Positions 59,492 through 64,000 of a stretch of DNA of 64,000 bases are shown in pieces. The stretch spans positions 434,001 to 498,000 of the forward strand of contig NZ_JBBNAC010000001.1 in the NCBI RefSeq assembly GCF_037996825.1, written 5' to 3'. Position numbers and translations under genes: made by a program. Position 1 is the first letter of the stretch, and every line of letters begins with the position of its first letter. The notes beneath the pieces were generated by a model, which made no database searches, was not told the origin of the DNA, and was given only the letters and a program-made list of their open reading frames with translations. The DNA comes from Bdellovibrio sp. BCCA (GTDB lineage: Bacteria; Bdellovibrionota; Bdellovibrionia; Bdellovibrionales; Bdellovibrionaceae).

Positions 59492-60706
59492 TTAAAAAAC
59501 GGTTCCGTCGCTCTCGATTTTTAATGGCGGGGAGCTATCAGCGCGCAAGGCTTTGGCAGCTTTACGACCGGCCCACCACGTGCCACCTTCAAGAACTTTT
59601 GCAAGAGGGAATTCTGAATCTGATTTATTTAGTTTATAGCGAACCTTTTCACCGATACGATCCAAAAGCGAAACTGTTAGGCCGCGCCATTCGATGATCA
59701 ATTCGGAATCAGGACGGTGAGATTTTTCTAATAGAGCTTGGTCTTTCAAGGTGATGAGTCCCAGGTCTAAAAGAAGTCCGCCGTTGCGATATTCGGCAAG
59801 GCCCGTGAGCTTTTCAACTTCGACAAGCTCAAAGCCTGCTTCCATCAAAGGCTCCATCAAAGAGTAACTCATCCACTGGGAAAGCTTATGGAAGGCCGCT
59901 AAGCCGCCGGGAACTTTGGAGTAAGACCAGATATCGCCAAGATTCACGCCGCCGACTTTCACGCGACCCGGCCAGATTTCTCCGAGGCCATCAAGCACAG
60001 CACGCAAAACTTGCGGTCCCGTGATTTTTTTTCCGTAGCGATTGTGGAGGTAATCCACTAAGCCACCAGGACGAGCGCCAGGGAAAAGATCTTTTTTGGA
60101 ACTCACAACTTTTCCAAGATTGCGCAACAAAGACAAACGACCTTCAACACCCACCAATGGATTTTCTTTTGAAACTTGGAAAGCCTTTTCTAAAGTTTCT
60201 TGAGAAAGATATTGCAGTCCCTCGCCCGTTGCGCGGAAAGGATGAGCTTTGTCGTTGGAAAGTTTTCCTTCCATAAAAAGATAAAAACTTGCGACGCCCA
60301 AACCTTCAGATCTGTTAAATGTTTTTCCTGAAGAACCTTCACGGTAAGACCATGTTGCACCAGCTCCGGCGTCAAGAAGAACGGACGTAATAACTAAATC
60401 AAACTTCGTGCGCGCTTTTTCCATGGGATCAAAGCCCGCCATTTTTTCTTCCAAAGTTTTTACGCGATCAATACCGCCCACGCGGAAGTGCCCCCAGCGT
60501 GAGTGGAATGGAATCTCAAGACTTGGATAGTTGGCTTGAATCACTTCCACCACATAGTCGACAACGTGATTGAATTTATCAGGATGATATTGAAAATGCG
60601 TTTGTCCTGCTTGTGTCAGTTCTAAAATTTTCTCGGCACTTTGACGGATCGCCAAAGGAGACAGCAAAAAGTCCAAATCTTTTTCAGTGTAAGTGTGATT
60701 ATTCAT
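59492..60706 (-). CDS. URC4/Urg3-type protein (DUF1688)
   Basis: A 404-residue protein of the DUF1688 family, known as URC4 or Urg3 in yeasts and Aspergillus, where it is needed for uracil breakdown through a ribosylated intermediate. The family blocks RSEGLGVASFYLFMEGKLSN, SKKDLFPGARPGGLVDYL and FELVEVEKLTGLAEYRNGGL are present. The ATG at 60706 lies inside the URC1 3' end by eight bases. Which reaction it carries out is not known in detail. Neighbours make the assignment strong. Confidence 0.88.
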   Translation of the reverse strand: MNNHTYTEKDLDFLLSPLAIRQSAEKILELTQAGQTHFQYHPDKFNHVVDYVVEVIQANYPSLEIPFHSRWGHFRVGGIDRVKTLEEKMAGFDPMEKARTKFDLVITSVLLDAGAGATWSYREGSSGKTFNRSEGLGVASFYLFMEGKLSNDKAHPFRATGEGLQYLSQETLEKAFQVSKENPLVGVEGRLSLLRNLGKVVSSKKDLFPGARPGGLVDYLHNRYGKKITGPQVLRAVLDGLGEIWPGRVKVGGVNLGDIWSYSKVPGGLAAFHKLSQWMSYSLMEPLMEAGFELVEVEKLTGLAEYRNGGLLLDLGLITLKDQALLEKSHRPDSELIIEWRGLTVSLLDRIGEKVRYKLNKSDSEFPLAKVLEGGTWWAGRKAAKALRADSSPPLKIESDGTVF

Positions 60707-61946
60707 CGATCGGTCTTCCTTTGACGTTTTTAAGTTCTTCTCCCGATTTGGCGTCACCTGCATTGAAATAACCTTTGGCCTTCTTTGCTTCGATTTCCAC
60801 CTTCGCGTCAGCCGGGATCAGGTTTTCAGGAATGGAAATGCGATTTACGACCTCAATGCCGCTTTTAATGATCGCATCGTATTTCATATTGCTCATGGAA
60901 TGCAGATTGTGAATTTTTGTGATTCCGAAGAAGTGCAAGATATCTGGCATCAACTCTTGGAAGCGTGCATCTTCGACACCCGCGACACATTCTGTGCGGT
61001 GGAAGTATGTTGCTGCGGAGTCGCCTCCAGCTTGACGCTTACGAGCATTGTAAACGAGGAACTTCGTCACTTCTCCCAAGGCGCGACCTTCTTTGCGGTA
61101 GTAGGCGATAATGCCTACGCCACCACGTTGCGCTGTTCTTGCCGCATCTTCAATGCCGTAAATCAAATACGGACGACATGTGCAAATGTCAGAACCGAAC
61201 ACGTCAGAGCCATTGCATTCGTCATGCACACGGCACGTAAGTTCCACATTTGGATTTGCAAGGTCTTGTGGATTTCCGAAAATATAAACGGTTGTATTGC
61301 CGATTGGTGGCAGCATGACTTTTAAATCCGGTCTTGTCACAAGCTCCGGGAACATCCCGCCGGTTTCTTGGAAAAGGATTTTTCTTAATTCACCTTCCTC
61401 CACACCCAAGCGTTGAGCGATGCCTGGTAAATACCATACAGGTTCAAAAGCGACTTTAGTGATTTTGATATCTTTGTGCTCATTGATAATTTTGCCGTCG
61501 ATGTGCAAACGGCCTTTATCAATGGCTTCATAGATTTCAGGAATTTGTAAATGCGCTTGAGTCACCGCCACTGTTGGGCGCACGTCGTAACCTTCATCAA
61601 AGTATTTTTTGAAATGAATAGGAACGTCGAATCCCCAAGGATCAATGGACACCATTTTTTGCGGATCAAACCAAGAAGCAAAGGGTCCGATTTTCACGGG
61701 ACTCTCGGTGTTATGAAGATCTGGTTTGTGAAGTGTTGAATACTTGCCTTGAGCAATCGAAAGCGCGCGATAAACGGTATAACTTCCGCTATGTGTGCCG
61801 ATGGCGTTTCTTTTTTTTGTATCAGTCAAAGAAGCAATGACAGGGCCACGCACAGCAGGGTCTTTTGCGCCCCAGTTGATCGGCAAGCTGTCTTTGAAAA
61901 CCTGACTTGAATGTGATGTTAAAATAACATGCGATGATCTTTTCAT
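60699..61946 (-). CDS. URC1/Urg1-type GTP cyclohydrolase II-like protein
   Basis: A 415-residue protein. The C-terminal half is related to GTP cyclohydrolase II (RibA): VHDECNGSDVFGSDICTC with three cysteines for zinc and YRKEGRALGEVTKF. The N-terminal half (HSGSYTVYRALSIAQGKY) matches the URC1 extension. In fungal pathways URC1 opens the ring of a uracil-derived ribonucleotide. Changes from true RibA around the GTP-binding region support a uracil role. The ATG at 61946 is chosen. The stop overlaps the URC4 start. Confidence 0.88.
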   Translation of the reverse strand: MKRSSHVILTSHSSQVFKDSLPINWGAKDPAVRGPVIASLTDTKKRNAIGTHSGSYTVYRALSIAQGKYSTLHKPDLHNTESPVKIGPFASWFDPQKMVSIDPWGFDVPIHFKKYFDEGYDVRPTVAVTQAHLQIPEIYEAIDKGRLHIDGKIINEHKDIKITKVAFEPVWYLPGIAQRLGVEEGELRKILFQETGGMFPELVTRPDLKVMLPPIGNTTVYIFGNPQDLANPNVELTCRVHDECNGSDVFGSDICTCRPYLIYGIEDAARTAQRGGVGIIAYYRKEGRALGEVTKFLVYNARKRQAGGDSAATYFHRTECVAGVEDARFQELMPDILHFFGITKIHNLHSMSNMKYDAIIKSGIEVVNRISIPENLIPADAKVEIEAKKAKGYFNAGDAKSGEELKNVKGRPIDE

Positions 61947-61957
61947 AAGAACCTCTG

Positions 61958-63433
61958 TTACGACATCCAGTTGTTGTCGTCTTGTTTTTCCCATTTCACT
62001 GTGACTTTTTTAACGTTCGACCAAAAATCCAAAGAGTGATGGCCTGTGATATCTCCGTGACCGAATTTAGAAGCATTCACGCCACCAAAAGAAAACGGTT
62101 CACGAGGAACAGGAACACCGACGTTGACGCCGACCATTCCTGTGGAAGCCATGCGCACGACTTTTTCAGCTAAATTCCCACTGGAAGTGAACACAGAGCA
62201 GGCATTGCCGTATTCAACGCTGTTTTCAATTTTCATGGCTTGAGAAATATCTTGGCAGCGGATGATGCTTAAGATGGGCCCAAAGAGTTCCACCTTCGCG
62301 ACTTCGCTGTTAGGAGAAACGTTATCTAGAATTGTAGGACCAATCCAGTGTCCGCCTTCCATTCCCGCAGGGGCTTTGGCTTTACGGCCATCTAACAAAA
62401 CCTTCGCACCTTCTTGTTCAGCTTTTGCGATGGCTGTATTTAAGAAATCCACTTGGGATTTTGTGATGATCGCACCCATGTCTTTTCCTAGAACCAAAGA
62501 GCGTGCGCGCTCTGTGATTTTTTCGATGTGCTTATCGACGTTGCCAACAGCTAACAACACAGCCGCAGCCATACAACGTTGGCCTGCGCATCCTGTGAAC
62601 GAGTCACTGATGCCGATGCCAGAAAGTTCTGGATTCGCATCTGGTAAAAGAACAATGTGATTTTTTGCGCCACCAAGGGCAAGAACACGTTTACCCAATT
62701 GAGTTCCGCGCTCATAGACTGTCTTGGCAACTTTCGTTGACCCCACGAAGCCAACAGCTTTGACGTTTTTATTGTCGATAATAGCTTCGACAGTTTCTTT
62801 TCCACCTTGCAGAACTTGGAAAAGTCCGTCAGGAAGTCCCGCTTCTTTGAGAGCGGCTGCAATTTTTAATGATGTGAGAGGTGTTTTTTCAGAAGGCTTC
62901 CAGATGTAAGCATTTCCCAAAGTCAAAGCGATAGGAATCGTCCACATCGGAACCATGGCAGGGAAGTTGAACGGCGTGATATTCGCAACGACACCTAAAG
63001 GCTCGCGACGGTATTCGCAAGAAACTCCACGGGAGACTTCGCTTTTTCCACCGAGGTCCATGTTTTGAAGAGCGATCGCGAATTCCAGAACTTCAATGCC
63101 TTTTAAAAGACCGGCTTTTCCTTCAGCAAAACTTTTTCCAGATTCGGAACTTTTTAAGTGAGCGATTTCATCAAGGTCGCGCATCAGGATTTGACGGAAG
63201 TTGAACATCACTTTCGTGCGCTCTTTCATCGGAACTTCGGCCCACTCTTTTTGCGCAGTCACGGCATCAGAAATTGCGGCGTTCACGTCTTCCGGCGTGG
63301 AGTTAAAGAACTCACCAATTTTTTTTCCAGTGTAGGGGCTGATAACTTCGGTTTTTGTACCGGAGCCTTTTTTAAATTTTCCAGAGACAAAGTTCTGGCA
63401 TTCGATCGGTTGAACAGGGATCTGAACAGTCAT
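61958..63433 (-). CDS. mmsA: CoA-acylating (methyl)malonate-semialdehyde dehydrogenase
   Basis: A 491-residue enzyme of the aldehyde dehydrogenase superfamily, MmsA/IolA branch. The catalytic cysteine is C287 in GCAGQRCMA, and N153 (NITPFNFP) is the oxyanion residue. The family oxidises methylmalonate- or malonate-semialdehyde with CoA and NAD to propionyl- or acetyl-CoA. It is 11 bases upstream of URC1, so here it likely takes the malonate semialdehyde arm of uracil breakdown. GAGGAAAAC precedes the ATG. Confidence 0.93.
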   Translation of the reverse strand: MTVQIPVQPIECQNFVSGKFKKGSGTKTEVISPYTGKKIGEFFNSTPEDVNAAISDAVTAQKEWAEVPMKERTKVMFNFRQILMRDLDEIAHLKSSESGKSFAEGKAGLLKGIEVLEFAIALQNMDLGGKSEVSRGVSCEYRREPLGVVANITPFNFPAMVPMWTIPIALTLGNAYIWKPSEKTPLTSLKIAAALKEAGLPDGLFQVLQGGKETVEAIIDNKNVKAVGFVGSTKVAKTVYERGTQLGKRVLALGGAKNHIVLLPDANPELSGIGISDSFTGCAGQRCMAAAVLLAVGNVDKHIEKITERARSLVLGKDMGAIITKSQVDFLNTAIAKAEQEGAKVLLDGRKAKAPAGMEGGHWIGPTILDNVSPNSEVAKVELFGPILSIIRCQDISQAMKIENSVEYGNACSVFTSSGNLAEKVVRMASTGMVGVNVGVPVPREPFSFGGVNASKFGHGDITGHHSLDFWSNVKKVTVKWEKQDDNNWMS

Positions 63434-63563
63434 AGTTTTCCTCTTGCCGAAGCAATAAAAACTAGAATGATTGCTCAGCCCCTTAGCTTTGCCAAACGAA
63501 AATGAGTTGCTGTCAGTTTCGTAATGTTGGGGACTTTTTTGATTTTACAAATTTGGACGCAAA

Positions 63564-64000
63564 CTAAAACTGCGTATTTAGCGACTCCAATCTCGCATCG
63601 AAATAATCCGTCACAAGTTCAGAGCTGCCAGTGGTTTTAAGATTCTCGATATCTTCTTGCACAGCCTTAATGACCTTATCGAAATCTAGTGAAATGACCT
63701 GTCCATAAAGCAGTTTCGCTTGCATGTTTTTTTCGAGGTTCGAAATTTTTAAAAGAACATCTCTTTCAAAAACATTTAAGCCACCTTTTTTAGACATGTA
63801 CGTTTCAAGATCCGTGCAGCGATAAGCGACTTCTTTAAGGTTGCAGTGTTCGCGGTCAATGCCGTTCATTTTGCAATTTTTAGATTCGCTGCTTTTGTAG
63901 AAATCAAAAATCTCAGTCGCATTTTGGATCTGATAAGGAGCTGTTTCCATCACCCCGTTTTTTGTAAATCCTTTGCCGTCTCCTAAGTAAGTGTAGCCGT
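63564..64000 (-). CDS. Hypothetical protein, partial at the window edge
   Basis: The frame stays open from 63564 to the end of the window, so its start is outside. The 145 visible codons include a cysteine-containing segment (SKNCKMNGIDREHCNLKE, then YRCTDLETY) and a helical end (ISNLEKNMQAKLLYGQVI). An ATG at 63950 exists, but the upstream sequence (GYTYLGDGKGFTKNGV) has coding character. No family recognised; a secreted or surface protein is likely. Confidence 0.6.
   Translation of the reverse strand, partial: GYTYLGDGKGFTKNGVMETAPYQIQNATEIFDFYKSSESKNCKMNGIDREHCNLKEVAYRCTDLETYMSKKGGLNVFERDVLLKISNLEKNMQAKLLYGQVISLDFDKVIKAVQEDIENLKTTGSSELVTDYFDARLESLNTQF

Noticed and set aside
1-64000. CRISPR arrays, tRNA and rRNA genes
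   Set aside because: No regularly spaced repeats, cloverleaf or rRNA signature was found on either strand by reading.

Overview
This window reads as a chromosomal segment of a Bdellovibrio-like predatory bacterium. That is my inference from gene content; no search was run. The signs are TIGR02147-type regulators next to small secreted proteins, a Tad/FHA gene block, DivIVA in a Gram-negative setting, many signal-peptide proteins and outer-membrane barrels, and lipoproteins with an unusual FQNC lipobox. Coding density is high, many genes overlap by 1-20 bases, and I saw no rRNA, tRNA, transposase, integrase or CRISPR array.

Layout. 1-3.1 kb: a partial porin-like gene, an MFS exporter with a rhodanese-fold partner, and a divergent secreted protein. 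3.1-7.1 kb (minus strand): DUF167, DivIVA, ProC, YggS, a serine protease lipoprotein and Maf. 7.1-13.9 kb (plus strand): a tightly coupled operon of a TadC-type protein, a DUF192 protein, three membrane-anchored FHA proteins and a protein that looks like a PP2C phosphatase stripped of its metal ligands. 13.9-21.3 kb: a degenerate sulfatase-fold protein, a TolQ/TolR pair, a Gly/Ser-rich lipoprotein, and a lipid block (polyprenol/diacylglycerol kinase-like gene, pssA) running into asd. 21.35-21.9 kb: two long-armed hairpins. 21.9-28 kb: a CFIATAAFG-type secreted protein with an outer-membrane partner, a first TIGR02147 module with a secreted metallopeptidase, and an L,D-transpeptidase. 28-30 kb: truA, rplM, rpsI. 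30-38.6 kb: outer-membrane proteins, a Cache-type hybrid histidine kinase, a LysR regulator. 38.6-48.9 kb: alaS-recX, a membrane metallophosphoesterase, an unusual adenylate-forming enzyme, trpS, pgpA, pncC, recA. 49-58 kb: a second TIGR02147 module flanked by two paralogous secreted proteins, a solute-binding protein, a VWA protein, a large L,D-transpeptidase and envelope proteins. 58.2-63.4 kb (minus strand): udk, upp, URC4-type, URC1-type and mmsA genes, which together look like a uracil catabolic operon.

How parts may work together. The 58-63 kb operon would convert uracil (through UPRT and the URC1/URC4 proteins) to a C3 semialdehyde that MmsA could turn into acetyl-CoA; for a predator this could be a use for prey pyrimidines. 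The 7-14 kb operon links a Tad-family inner-membrane protein to phosphothreonine-reading FHA domains whose C-termini appear to reach the periplasm. The two TIGR02147 modules each have palindromes with a GACA/TGTC core upstream and a secreted partner gene, which suggests a repeated regulator-effector arrangement.

The strongest candidates for something undescribed are the FHA/pseudo-phosphatase operon, the TIGR02147-secreted protein modules with their palindromes, the paired giant hairpins, and the predator uracil-catabolism operon.
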